Shown here: in pieces, positions 15,443 to 23,531 of the stretch
Position numbering within the stretch: the first letter of the stretch is position 1
Layout: every line of letters begins with the position of its first letter
DNA from: CAYNRG01 sp964399545
Lineage (GTDB): Bacteria > Bacillota_I > Bacilli_A > Erysipelotrichales > Erysipelotrichaceae
NCBI GenBank assembly: GCA_964399545.1
Contig: CAYNRG010000005.1
Location: forward strand, 77,169-141,168
DNA length: 64,000 bases
Reading direction: 5' to 3'
Notes under the pieces: model-generated
Database searches by the model: none
Told to the model about the DNA's origin: nothing
The model's input: only the letters and a program-made list of their open reading frames with translations
Made by a program: the position numbers and the translations under genes

Positions 15443-16111
15443 ATGGATCAAACAAATAAAACATTTTTCGATGCAGCAGCAAATGGAGATTTTACTTTAG
15501 TTTGTTCAAGTGTGGCAGCTGGAGCAGATGTAAATGTATCAAATGGAGATGGAAGAACGGCATTAATGAGAACCGCCAAGAGAGGACATGAAGATATCGT
15601 TCGATTTTTATTGGATAATGGAGCCGAAACACATGCTAGGGATAAAAATAATAAAACAGCATTGATGGGAGCCTCTAAAAAAGGATACTTGTCGGTTGTT
15701 CGCTTATTAGTAGAAGGCGGATCGAACGTAAATTCTCATGATAACCGTGGAAGAACGGCATTAATGCGTGCTGCATTTCTAGGTCAAGTAGAAGTGGTTG
15801 AATATTTAATTGATCAGGGAGCAGAAGTTAATAAAGCAGATGAAGAAGGACGAACAGCATTGATGGAAGCGGTTAATGCGGCTAAGGCAGATGTAATTCG
15901 ATATCTAGTTAATCGAGGTGCAGATATTAATGCCTATGATAATAAAGGATGCACATCTTTAATGAGAGCAAGCTATAGTGGTATTGTAGAGCTAGTTCAA
16001 TATTTATTGGATCAGGGAGCAGATAAAGAATTTTTGGATAATGAGGGAAATAAAGCTATTCATTATGTAAGAAAGGAATGCTTTGAGGATTTGAAAGCAT
16101 TATTAAAATAG
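15443..16111 (+). CDS. Ankyrin-repeat protein
   Basis: 222 residues built from about six 33-residue ankyrin repeats; the recurring core is GRTALMRAA-G--EVVEYLIDQGADVN with unusually uniform ALM triplets. No signal peptide or membrane segment, so cytosolic. The repeats provide a protein-binding face; no enzymatic domain is attached. It begins behind a strong GGAGGAG and its stop is directly followed by the EF-G-like gene (GTG at 16112, ATG at 16121), so the two are co-translated. A partner relation between the two products is an inference from coupling. Confidence 0.9.
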   Translation: MDQTNKTFFDAAANGDFTLVCSSVAAGADVNVSNGDGRTALMRTAKRGHEDIVRFLLDNGAETHARDKNNKTALMGASKKGYLSVVRLLVEGGSNVNSHDNRGRTALMRAAFLGQVEVVEYLIDQGAEVNKADEEGRTALMEAVNAAKADVIRYLVNRGADINAYDNKGCTSLMRASYSGIVELVQYLLDQGADKEFLDNEGNKAIHYVRKECFEDLKALLK

Positions 16112-16120
16112 GTGACTGCA

Positions 16121-18193
16121 ATGAGAGACTATTTAGCAAATGAAGTAAGAAATATTGTTTTGTTGGGTCATAGCCATGCAGGAAAGACTAGTGTAGTGGA
16201 AGCTGCTCTATATTTTACAAAAAATACAGATCGTTTTGGTGTGACTAGTGAGGGCACAAGTACATTAGATTATGATAGTGAAGAAATTAAGCGGGGGCAA
16301 TCAATTTATACAACACTTTGTCCAATTGAATGGAAGAACTGTAAAATTAATTTTATTGATACCCCAGGATATTTAGATTATGAGGGAGAGTTACAAAGTG
16401 GTCTAGCTCTAGGAGATAACGCTTTGATTGTTGTAGGTGCTAAAGATGGTGTTGAGGCAGGAACAGAAAAAGCATGGAAGGAAGCTTCAAATCGAAAATT
16501 ACCTACTATCTTCTTTATTAATAAAATGGATGAAGAGAATGCCTCTTTTGATAAAGTATATGTTCAGCTACGAGAAAGATTCGGGAAGACAGTTATTCCA
16601 TTTGAAGTTCCTATTATTGAAGAGGGTAAAGTTGTTGGTAGCGTAAATATCTTGAGAAATAAGGCATGGATGATTGATGACCGTACAGCTCCTAAAGAGG
16701 TGCCTGACACAATGAAAGAAGTTGTATCAGAGTATTACAATCAAATTGCAGAAGCTATTGCGATGACGTCGGATGAACTGATGGAAAAATTTTTCTCAGG
16801 AGAAAAATTTAGTGAAGAAGAAGTTGCAGTGGGGTTGAGTTCTGGTGTGCGTAGTGGAGAGATTCGCCCAGTGTACTGCGGAAGTGCTATTAATCAAACA
16901 GGTATTGAGCGCTTAATGGATTTAATTACTGAATATTTTCCAAGTTATGCTGAAATTGGTCATATTGAAGCTCTTGGTGAATCAAATCAAGAAATTCAAC
17001 TAGAAACCAATGAAAATGAATCTTTATCAGCTATGGTTGTTAAAACGATTGTAGACCCATTTGTAGGAAAAATATCCTATCTTAAGGTAATGACAGGGGT
17101 ATTAAATAGTGATTCTCAAGTAATGAATTCGAAAAAGGAAATGCTAGAGAAAATCAACCAAATCTATGTCATAAAAGGAAAACATCAGATGGCAGTTGGA
17201 AAATTATTTACTGGAGATATTGGAGCAGTCGTAAAGTTGCAAGAAACACAGACGAATGATACTCTATGCGATAAAGATAAAATTATTTATCATAAGCCGA
17301 TTATCTTTCCAAAACCAATGCTCTCTTTTGCGGTTTTCCCAAAAAGCAAGTCAGATGAGGATAAGATGAGTTTTGCTCTTCAAAGAATCTGTGAAGAGGA
17401 CTTAACAGTGAAAGTTGAAAAGAATAAAGAAACAAGGGAAATGGTAATGCATGTAATGGGTTCTCAACATGCAACCGTTATTTTGAGTAAATTAAAAACT
17501 AAATATAAAGTAGAGTTAGAAACTGCTAAGCCTCAGGTTCCTTATCGTGAAACTATTCGTGGTGTTGCAGATGCTGAAGGGAAACACAAAAAACAATCTG
17601 GAGGAGCAGGTCAATATGGCCATGTGAAAGTTCGATTTGAACCAATAGATTCTGAAGAGATGGTTTTCGAAGAAGAAGTTTTTGGCGGTTCAGTTCCAAG
17701 GCAATATTTCCCAGCTGTTGAAGTAGGCCTTCGAGAATGTATGGATAAAGGAGTATTGGCAGGGTATAAAGTAGTAGGAGTTAAAGCTGTTTTATATGAT
17801 GGGTCTTATCATGATGTTGACTCTAAAGAAATTGCCTTTAAAGCGGCAGCGAAATTAGCTTATAAAGCAGGAATGCCTAAAGCTAAACCAATTTTATTAG
17901 AACCAATTATCTCTGTAGAAGTAGTTGCTCCTGAGGAGTATATTGGAACGTTAATTGGAGATTTTAATAAGCGCCGTGGGATGATTGTTGACACTATTGT
18001 TTTAGATGAAATAGAGCAAAAAGTGATAGCTGAAGTTCCTTTTGGAGAGATGCAAGAGTATGCAACAGAACTTCGAAGTATGACACAAGGACGTGGAATA
18101 TACATAGCTGAATTTTTACGCTATGATCCAGCTCCACAAACTATTGTTGATCGAGTTGTGCGTAGTGCTAATTTAGAAAAAGAAGCAGAGTAA
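16121..18193 (+). CDS. Elongation factor G-like GTPase (EF-G paralog)
   Basis: 690 residues from ATG 16121 (AGGTGA 5 bases before it). G1 is GHSHAGKTS (residues 16-24) instead of the AHIDAGKTT usual in canonical EF-G; G3 is DTPGYLDYE, G4 is NKMDEE. Domains II-V follow, with the domain IV segment SGGAGQYGHVKVRFEP and the C-terminal RGMIVDT region. The G1 variant and GTSTLDYDSEEIKRGQSI switch I place it in the EF-G-II/FusA2-like group, whose members bind ribosomes but often do not translocate. The canonical fusA normally sits in the str operon and is not here. Strong terminator downstream. Confidence 0.85.
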   Translation: MRDYLANEVRNIVLLGHSHAGKTSVVEAALYFTKNTDRFGVTSEGTSTLDYDSEEIKRGQSIYTTLCPIEWKNCKINFIDTPGYLDYEGELQSGLALGDNALIVVGAKDGVEAGTEKAWKEASNRKLPTIFFINKMDEENASFDKVYVQLRERFGKTVIPFEVPIIEEGKVVGSVNILRNKAWMIDDRTAPKEVPDTMKEVVSEYYNQIAEAIAMTSDELMEKFFSGEKFSEEEVAVGLSSGVRSGEIRPVYCGSAINQTGIERLMDLITEYFPSYAEIGHIEALGESNQEIQLETNENESLSAMVVKTIVDPFVGKISYLKVMTGVLNSDSQVMNSKKEMLEKINQIYVIKGKHQMAVGKLFTGDIGAVVKLQETQTNDTLCDKDKIIYHKPIIFPKPMLSFAVFPKSKSDEDKMSFALQRICEEDLTVKVEKNKETREMVMHVMGSQHATVILSKLKTKYKVELETAKPQVPYRETIRGVADAEGKHKKQSGGAGQYGHVKVRFEPIDSEEMVFEEEVFGGSVPRQYFPAVEVGLRECMDKGVLAGYKVVGVKAVLYDGSYHDVDSKEIAFKAAAKLAYKAGMPKAKPILLEPIISVEVVAPEEYIGTLIGDFNKRRGMIVDTIVLDEIEQKVIAEVPFGEMQEYATELRSMTQGRGIYIAEFLRYDPAPQTIVDRVVRSANLEKEAE

Positions 18194-18200
18194 GAAAAGT

Positions 18201-18238
18201 GAGAGCCCTTCAATTTTTGGAAGGGCTCTCGTTTTTTT
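18201..18238 (+). terminator. Terminator of the ankyrin/EF-G-like operon
   Basis: A perfect 11-bp stem GAGAGCCCTTC/GAAGGGCTCTC (18201-18211, 18220-18230), 8-base loop, seven T. Confidence 0.95.
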
Positions 18239-18240
18239 AA

Positions 18241-19812
18241 TTATTTAGATGAAGTTAAGTTTAGCTTGTGAATCAACTGCTCAGCACAGCGAATACCATC
18301 GACAGCACTAGAGACAATGCCGCCGGCATATCCAGCACCTTCTCCACAAGGATAAATATTGGGGTGAGACAAACTTTCTAATGAAGTGTCACGAGGGATA
18401 CGAATTGGACAGCTTGAGCGAGATTCGACACCAGTTAAAAGTGCATTTTTGGCAAATCCTGGCATTTTTCTGTCGAAAGCGAGAATTCCTTCATGAAGAG
18501 CTTGATTGACTTCATCACTAAAGAGAGAATGAAGGTCTGTAAAATGAACTCCTAGAGCATAAGAAGAATTCAGAGTAGAAGAATAAGAAACTTTTTTTGC
18601 TAAATAATCTTCTACTTTTTGGCAAGGAGCTTGATAGGAAGACCCTCCTAGAATAAAAGCTTTTTCTTCTAACTCTTCTTGAAATTTAAATCCATCTAAT
18701 GGAGAGCTTTGATAAAAGTCAGTTGTAGGGATTTGGACAAGAATAGCACTATTCGCATTTTCTTGATTACGTTGACTTTCGCTCATTCCATTGACAACAA
18801 CACAATTTTTATTACTAGAGCTTGGAACAACAAAGCCTCCAGGGCACATACAAAAAGTATAGACCCCACGCCCATTGGAGGCGGTATGGGTTAAGCGATA
18901 CTCTGCAGCACCTAATCGAGGATGGTTGTTAAATTGCTTATATTGGCATTGATTAATGAACTGCTGTTTATGCTCGATACGGACACCGACAGCAAAGTTT
19001 TTAGCTTCGATGAATAGCTTGTTTTTATGTAATGTCGCTAGAGTATCTTTTGCACTATGACCAAGACACAGAAAGACTGATTTTGTCTTAAAGATCTCAT
19101 TGGAAGTGTATAAAAGGTAGTCATCCTCTTTTTTTTCAAAAGAATCAAGGCGAGTATTGAAGTGGATTTCACCACCAAGACGAATAATTTCAAGACGTAT
19201 ATTTTTAACTATATTTCTTAATTTATCTGTTCCTATATGAGGGTGTGCTAAATATCGGATGGAAGGATCAGCGCCAGCTTCAATTAAGGCATCTAAAACT
19301 GCAAAGACTCTTGTATCTTTGATTCGAGTTGTTAGTTTTCCATCAGAAAAAGTACCTGCGCCACCTTCTCCAAATTGTACATTACTTTCTACATTTAAAT
19401 TTCCAGTATTCCAAAATTCTTGGACATCTAGGACTCGATTATCGACATCTTTTCCACGTTCTAAAATGATAGGTTTACATCCTGCTTTTGCTAAGGTTAA
19501 TGCAGCAAATAAACCGGTGGGGCCAAACCCAACAATAATTGGTCGATAAGAAAGAGGGCTTTTTAAAAGGGGAGATTGATGCTCTTTTCTAACTCCTAAA
19601 GAAACATGCTTATGAAAGAGATAACGATTTTCGTTTACAACAACGGCTAGGACGGAATAAATAAGAGAGATGCTACCTTTTCTAGCATCTAGAGATTCTT
19701 TGAGTATTTCAAATTCTTGGATATCGTCTATAGGACATCTTAGTTTTTTTGCAATATGGTCTTTAGAAAGAGATTCATCTAAGGAACATGAAATTTGATT
19801 GATTTGTAGCAT
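18241..19812 (-). CDS. FAD-dependent dehydrogenase (COG2509-type flavoprotein)
   Basis: 523 residues. An N-terminal domain of about 85 residues precedes the Rossmann FAD loop VGFGPTGLFAALTLAKAG (Gly95, Gly97, Gly100) ending in the acidic ILERGKDVDNR. QFGEGGAGTFSDGKL and the C-terminal YPCGEGAGYAGGIVSSAVDG are the other family motifs. These cytosolic flavoproteins are widespread in Firmicutes; the substrate is not established. The gene is monocistronic on the minus strand and converges on the EF-G-like gene across the terminator at 18201. ATG 19812 is preceded by GGAG at a normal distance on the minus strand. Confidence 0.82.
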   Translation of the reverse strand: MLQINQISCSLDESLSKDHIAKKLRCPIDDIQEFEILKESLDARKGSISLIYSVLAVVVNENRYLFHKHVSLGVRKEHQSPLLKSPLSYRPIIVGFGPTGLFAALTLAKAGCKPIILERGKDVDNRVLDVQEFWNTGNLNVESNVQFGEGGAGTFSDGKLTTRIKDTRVFAVLDALIEAGADPSIRYLAHPHIGTDKLRNIVKNIRLEIIRLGGEIHFNTRLDSFEKKEDDYLLYTSNEIFKTKSVFLCLGHSAKDTLATLHKNKLFIEAKNFAVGVRIEHKQQFINQCQYKQFNNHPRLGAAEYRLTHTASNGRGVYTFCMCPGGFVVPSSSNKNCVVVNGMSESQRNQENANSAILVQIPTTDFYQSSPLDGFKFQEELEEKAFILGGSSYQAPCQKVEDYLAKKVSYSSTLNSSYALGVHFTDLHSLFSDEVNQALHEGILAFDRKMPGFAKNALLTGVESRSSCPIRIPRDTSLESLSHPNIYPCGEGAGYAGGIVSSAVDGIRCAEQLIHKLNLTSSK

Positions 19813-19902
19813 AATAAATTCTCCTTGAGTTTATTATACCATGAGAGTACAATGAAATATATCAATATTGATTTGGTAAAGAATAGGAAAGAGGGGATTG
19901 AA

Positions 19903-20379
19903 ATGAAAAGAGTAATTGCTTTATTTTTGATTATAGTTGTACTGGTGGGATGTGATAAATCAGAAACTACTACTGATTTGTCAAAGACGCCAACACCAAC
20001 TTTAGAAAGTACAGAATTACCTGAAGTTTCTATTGAGCCTACATTTGAAGCGACAAATGAGCCAGGAGAAATGATTGAGGAAGATAATTATTTAGAAGGG
20101 GTTTTTGAAGAAGATACAGAAATGACGCCAACAATCCTCCATTTTTATTTAGATGGGACTGTTGATGTATCTTTAAATTTATGTTCCATTATTGAAGAAG
20201 CAGAGGGGACATATACAAAAGATGGAGCTGTAATTTTATTAAGCTTTCCAGAAGATACAAAAGTTGCGTTTTTATTGGATGAGCAACCATTTGAATTTTT
20301 GTATGAAGATGGAAAGATTACTTATGAAGGAGAAGATTTTTTCTCATGTGCGGGAATCGACACCTATACTGCAAAGTAA
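19903..20379 (+). CDS. Putative lipoprotein
   Basis: 158 residues from ATG 19903 (GAGGGG SD); a longer frame upstream has no ribosome site. The signal peptide MKRVIALFLIIVVLVGC ends in a lipobox (LVGC), so Cys17 should be lipidated and the protein anchored outside the membrane. A Thr/Pro/Glu-rich linker follows (TPTPTLESTELPEVSIEPT), then a compact C-terminal domain of about 90 residues with strands such as EGTYTKDGAVILLSF, of unknown function. The layout (lipobox, linker, small beta domain) is typical of small surface lipoproteins in this group. Confidence 0.75.
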   Translation: MKRVIALFLIIVVLVGCDKSETTTDLSKTPTPTLESTELPEVSIEPTFEATNEPGEMIEEDNYLEGVFEEDTEMTPTILHFYLDGTVDVSLNLCSIIEEAEGTYTKDGAVILLSFPEDTKVAFLLDEQPFEFLYEDGKITYEGEDFFSCAGIDTYTAK

Positions 20380-20425
20380 ACCAGAATTCGCAGAAAGATA
20401 AAAGTAGATGAGAGTCTACTGAAAC

Positions 20426-20547
20426 ACTAAAAATTATGATGATTTAGAAGAATTTAAGAAGTACGAAAAGAACTATAGAACTCATTGTTTTGGCTGATCT
20501 ATTTAGATGGAAAAGGAAAGAAATCGTATCTTATGATATTTGAATAA
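20426..20547 (+). pseudogene. Possible frameshifted gene remnant
   Basis: Two adjacent frames together read NYDDLEEFKKYEKNYRTHC and then FWLIYLDGKGKKSYLMIFE before a TAA at 20545. The shift lies near 20490. The second piece reads like the C-terminal strands of a real protein and ends 3 bases before a terminator, which is where a gene end is expected. No family is recognised. Confidence 0.3.
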
Positions 20548-20550
20548 AGA

Positions 20551-20585
20551 AAACAGACAAGATAAAGATATCCTGTCTGTTTTTA
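20551..20585 (+). terminator. Terminator, copy 2 of a duplicated element
   Basis: AAACAGACAAGATA pairs with TATCCTGTCTGTTT (one G-U), then a T-run. Nearly identical to 12351-12386. Confidence 0.85.
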
Positions 20586-20663
20586 ATTTATACAATAGAA
20601 AAAATGGGAAAAGAGAATTTGGGCTGAAATCAAAGTGATTCGTCAGAGGTAATTAACTTAAAT

Positions 20664-20688
20664 AAAAAACCCTTTAAATAAAGGGTTT
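20664..20688 (-). terminator. Terminator of tRNA-Leu
   Basis: AAACCCTTT/AAAGGGTTT, 9-bp perfect stem with a 4-base loop; the T-run lies on the minus strand, just past the tRNA. Confidence 0.8.
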
Positions 20689-20697
20689 AAATTGCTA

Positions 20698-20782
20698 TGG
20701 TGCCGATGATGGGAGTTGAACCCATATGGATTTCTCCGCACGATTTTGAGTCGTGTGCGTCTGCCAATTCCGCCACATCGGC
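20698..20782 (-). tRNA. tRNA-Leu (CAA)
   Basis: 85 bases on the minus strand with a long variable arm. Anticodon stem CACGA/TCGTG closes the loop CTCAAAA, giving anticodon CAA. Acceptor stem GCCGATG/CATCGGC; CCA encoded. Confidence 0.94.
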
Positions 20783-20891
20783 GCATATGCTATATCATTT
20801 TAACCTATAACGGAATAAAAAGCAATGTGGAAATGGAACTGTTAGGATTATGTTAAGCAAGATTGAAAACTTATCTTGTAAAAGTAGATAA

Positions 20892-20932
20892 AGGAAAAGA
20901 GGACAGCTCATTTTAACATGTCCTCTTTTCCT
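20892..20932. repeat. Perfect 14-bp inverted repeat between two tRNA genes
   Basis: AGGAAAAGAGGACA (20892-20905) and its exact complement TGTCCTCTTTTCCT (20919-20932) around a 13-base loop. No T-run follows on either strand, so it is not a standard terminator. It lies between tRNA-Ser and tRNA-Leu and may be part of a processed tRNA transcript or a separate RNA. Confidence 0.55.
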
Positions 20933-20972
20933 ACTTCTATAAAAACGGTAAAAAAGGTACTAGAATAAAGTC

Positions 20973-20998
20973 AAAAAAACCCTTTATTCAAAAGGATT
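20973..20998 (-). terminator. Terminator of tRNA-Ser
   Basis: On the minus strand AATCCTTT pairs with AAAGGGTT (one G-U) around a 5-base loop, followed by T7. Confidence 0.7.
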
Positions 20999-21007
20999 AA
21001 ATTACTA

Positions 21008-21095
21008 TGGCGAAGAGCATGAGATTCGAACTCATGGTAGCTTGCACTACGCCACCTTTCCAAGATGGTGCCTTCAACCGCTCGGCCAGCTCTTC
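21008..21095 (-). tRNA. tRNA-Ser (GGA)
   Basis: 88 bases on the minus strand with the long variable arm of class II tRNAs. Anticodon stem CCATC/GGTGG closes TTGGAAA, giving anticodon GGA. Acceptor GAAGAGC/GCTCTTC, discriminator G as required for Ser, CCA encoded. Confidence 0.93.
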
Positions 21096-21138
21096 AATGC
21101 TTTTTAATTATACATAAAATAATTCAAGATGTCATTAA

Positions 21139-21720
21139 TTATTTGTTTTCTACAGAGAAAATAAAGAAGAAGGTTAGTGTGATGGATAGACCTATCATAT
21201 AAATGATTTCAACTAAAGAAGTAATAGAGCTATAGTAAATAGTGAAATAAAGAGATAGCGACAATGTAATGATATAAAGTTGAAGTAAGATTGGTTTTAT
21301 TCTTGATGATGTGGGAGAAAAGCATTGAAAGATGAAGAAAAGAAGGCTATTAAAGCTAAAGAACGCTAGATAAGAAAAAAGAAGGTGTAGTAATCCGAAG
21401 AAAGACAGTCCATTAGAGTAAGGGGTGATAACTGAAAGAACTAAAAAGCTAGGAATTATAAAAAAAGGAAATTTGGAGAGGGGAAGATGAGTTTTAAAAA
21501 GAGAGTATAGGAGGGTACATTCTGTAATAATACAGATAAATGCCCAAATAAAAAAAGAAAGTTGAGTTTCATTTAAGGTTGCTAAATGGGTAAAGTTTGT
21601 GTAGTTAGGATCTTTTTGTAGACCTACCAATAGAGTGATGGCAGGAACCAAAAAAAAACCACAAAAACTAAGTGAAATTTGAAATAAAGATGGAGGTAAA
21701 GGTTTCTTTTTAATATTCAT
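21139..21720 (-). CDS. Hypothetical multi-pass membrane protein
   Basis: 193 residues from ATG 21720 (MNIKKKPLPPSLF); an in-frame GTG at 21786 would add 22 residues. About six hydrophobic segments dominate, with few charged residues and no recognised transporter or enzyme motif. The pattern KKK-P at the N terminus followed by alternating helices suggests a small integral membrane protein with the N terminus inside. It diverges from the thioredoxin-like lipoprotein gene. Neither possible start has a good SD, so the exact N terminus is uncertain. Confidence 0.6.
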   Translation of the reverse strand: MNIKKKPLPPSLFQISLSFCGFFLVPAITLLVGLQKDPNYTNFTHLATLNETQLSFFIWAFICIITECTLLYSLFKTHLPLSKFPFFIIPSFLVLSVITPYSNGLSFFGLLHLLFSYLAFFSFNSLLFFIFQCFSPTSSRIKPILLQLYIITLSLSLYFTIYYSSITSLVEIIYMIGLSITLTFFFIFSVENK

Positions 21721-21819
21721 ATCAACATTATAGCATAATTTCTTCAATTTATAGAAGAAATGGTGTAAAATGAAGAGGATTGACACGCAGATAAAGATGT
21801 CGTAGAGGAGAAAAAATAT

Positions 21820-22437
21820 ATGAAAAAAGTGATCTTTATTTTTCTAACCATTTTCTTAGTAGGATGTACTAAAGATATTTCACAATCACAAGAAACTATA
21901 GAAGCGACTCCAGCAGGAAATCAAGGATGTGATGTTGTTGTTGAGTGTGAAGAGGACACTGTTGCAGATATGGGAGAATATGAGACATTGATTGGAGAGA
22001 GTCATGTTTTTATAGAAAAAACAATGGCTGAAGTGAATCAATACTTTGAAGATCGAGAATCGTTTATTGTTTACTATGGGTTTTCAAGTTGTCCATGGTG
22101 TATTGAGGCTGTTCCTGTTTTAAATGATTTAGCTAAGGAAAATAATCGCAAGGTTATTTATGTAGACATTCGTTCTTCAGGAGAAGATCAGCGAGTAGAG
22201 ACTAATGATGAATATGTTCATTTAATGGAATGGATTGAAAAATATAGTCTTTTGGATGATGAAGGAAGTCCAAGGTTATATGTTCCAGCGGTTTATTTTG
22301 TTTCTGATGGAGAAATCGAAGTCTATAATATTGGGACAGTAGATTCTCATGATGCGAAAGAGCGTGAAATGACAGAGGAAGAAATACAAAAATTAATTGA
22401 AATTTATCAATCCGGATTTGATGCGGTTAGAGAATAA
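21820..22437 (+). CDS. Thioredoxin-like lipoprotein
   Basis: 205 residues. Signal peptide MKKVIFIFLTIFLVGC with lipobox (Cys16 lipidated). After an acidic linker a thioredoxin fold follows: YYGFSSCPWCIEAVPVLNDLA contains the redox motif CPWC and LYVPAVYFVSDGE contains the cis-proline. It resembles bacteriocin-transport accessory proteins and other extracytoplasmic thiol oxidoreductases, working on secreted proteins at the outer face of the membrane. SD GAGGAG precedes ATG. A hairpin terminator (22453-22484) separates it from the shikimate operon that begins 62 bases later. Confidence 0.82.
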   Translation: MKKVIFIFLTIFLVGCTKDISQSQETIEATPAGNQGCDVVVECEEDTVADMGEYETLIGESHVFIEKTMAEVNQYFEDRESFIVYYGFSSCPWCIEAVPVLNDLAKENNRKVIYVDIRSSGEDQRVETNDEYVHLMEWIEKYSLLDDEGSPRLYVPAVYFVSDGEIEVYNIGTVDSHDAKEREMTEEEIQKLIEIYQSGFDAVRE

Positions 22438-22452
22438 GAAAAACTAGAAAAC

Positions 22453-22484
22453 GGGTGATGTCCTAGGATGTTACCCTTTGTTTT
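22453..22484 (+). terminator. Terminator or attenuator directly upstream of aroB
   Basis: GGGTGATGTCC (22453-22463) pairs along 11 bp with GGATGTTACCC (22466-22476) through several G-U pairs, then TTTGTTTT. The loop of 2 bases would open by one or two pairs. The SD of aroB (AAGGAG) begins at the next base, leaving no room for a promoter between. Confidence 0.65.
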
Positions 22485-22499
22485 AAGGAGATAAAGAGG

Positions 22500-23531
22500 A
22501 TGAAAATATTGGAGTTGAATCATGCAAGTGGACAAACGGAAATTATTCTTAAGCGCGGACTTTTAAAGGAGGTTGATTTTTACTTGGATCAATCTTGTCG
22601 CTATTTTATAATCAGCGAAGAAAATATTCCAAAAAAAATCCAAAACACACTTTTGAGTCAATTACAATTCAGTCAGCTTTATTTAATTCCTACATCGGAA
22701 AAAGCGAAAAGTTTGGAAGTTGTTAAAGCATGCCTATCTAAGCTCATGGAAGAGAATTTTGGCAGAAATGATAAGATTATTGCCTTAGGTGGAGGAGTTG
22801 TTGGAGATATTGCAGGGTTTATAGCGTCTATTTATCTTCGAGGAATTACTTGGATTCAAATCCCAACGACAACTTTAGCTCAAGTAGATAGTAGTGTTGG
22901 AGGGAAAACCGCAATAAATTTTAACGGAGTTAAAAATGGTGTTGGATCTATTTGGCAGCCAGAGCAAGTTTTAATTGATGTAGAAACGTTAGATAGTTTA
23001 GATGAGAGAAATTATTATAATGGAATGATTGAAGCATTAAAAATGGGGATGTTATTTGATTCAAACCTTGTCAAGATTTTTGAAGATTTAGATATTAAAG
23101 AAAATCAAGAAGAAATTATATTTACATCGATTGCTTTGAAAAAAAACATTGTTGAAGAAGATGAGTATGAAGAGGGAAAAAGGAGATTACTAAATTTTGG
23201 TCATACGATAGGACATGGGATAGAGAGTGCTCAAAAAGGAGAATTTCTTCATGGAGAGTGTGTTGGTCTTGGTATGCTTGCGATGATTGATGATCATGAC
23301 TTATATCAGCGAGTTCAGAATATTCTAAAAAAAATGAAATGTCCTACAGAAGCTAATGGAAGTATCGATCAATACCTTCAATATATTAAGCATGATAAAA
23401 AAATTCAAGGGAATCAAGTGGTTATTGTTGAGGTAAAAGAAATTGGAAAAGGTTATTTAAAAACAATATCTTTGGATGAATTGAAAAAGAAAGTGAGAAA
23501 ATCATGTTATGAAAAACACGTGGGGAAATAA
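22500..23531 (+). CDS. aroB: 3-dehydroquinate synthase
   Basis: 343 residues, normal length. It turns DAHP into 3-dehydroquinate using NAD and a metal ion. Visible motifs: GGGVVGDIAGFIASIYLRGI (NAD binding), PTTTLAQVDSSVGGKTAIN, NFGHTIGHGIES and EFLHGECVGLGM, which carry the metal-binding His residues. First gene of the shikimate operon; its end overlaps aroC by 23 bases. The only upstream control signal is the hairpin at 22453. Confidence 0.95.
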   Translation: MKILELNHASGQTEIILKRGLLKEVDFYLDQSCRYFIISEENIPKKIQNTLLSQLQFSQLYLIPTSEKAKSLEVVKACLSKLMEENFGRNDKIIALGGGVVGDIAGFIASIYLRGITWIQIPTTTLAQVDSSVGGKTAINFNGVKNGVGSIWQPEQVLIDVETLDSLDERNYYNGMIEALKMGMLFDSNLVKIFEDLDIKENQEEIIFTSIALKKNIVEEDEYEEGKRRLLNFGHTIGHGIESAQKGEFLHGECVGLGMLAMIDDHDLYQRVQNILKKMKCPTEANGSIDQYLQYIKHDKKIQGNQVVIVEVKEIGKGYLKTISLDELKKKVRKSCYEKHVGK

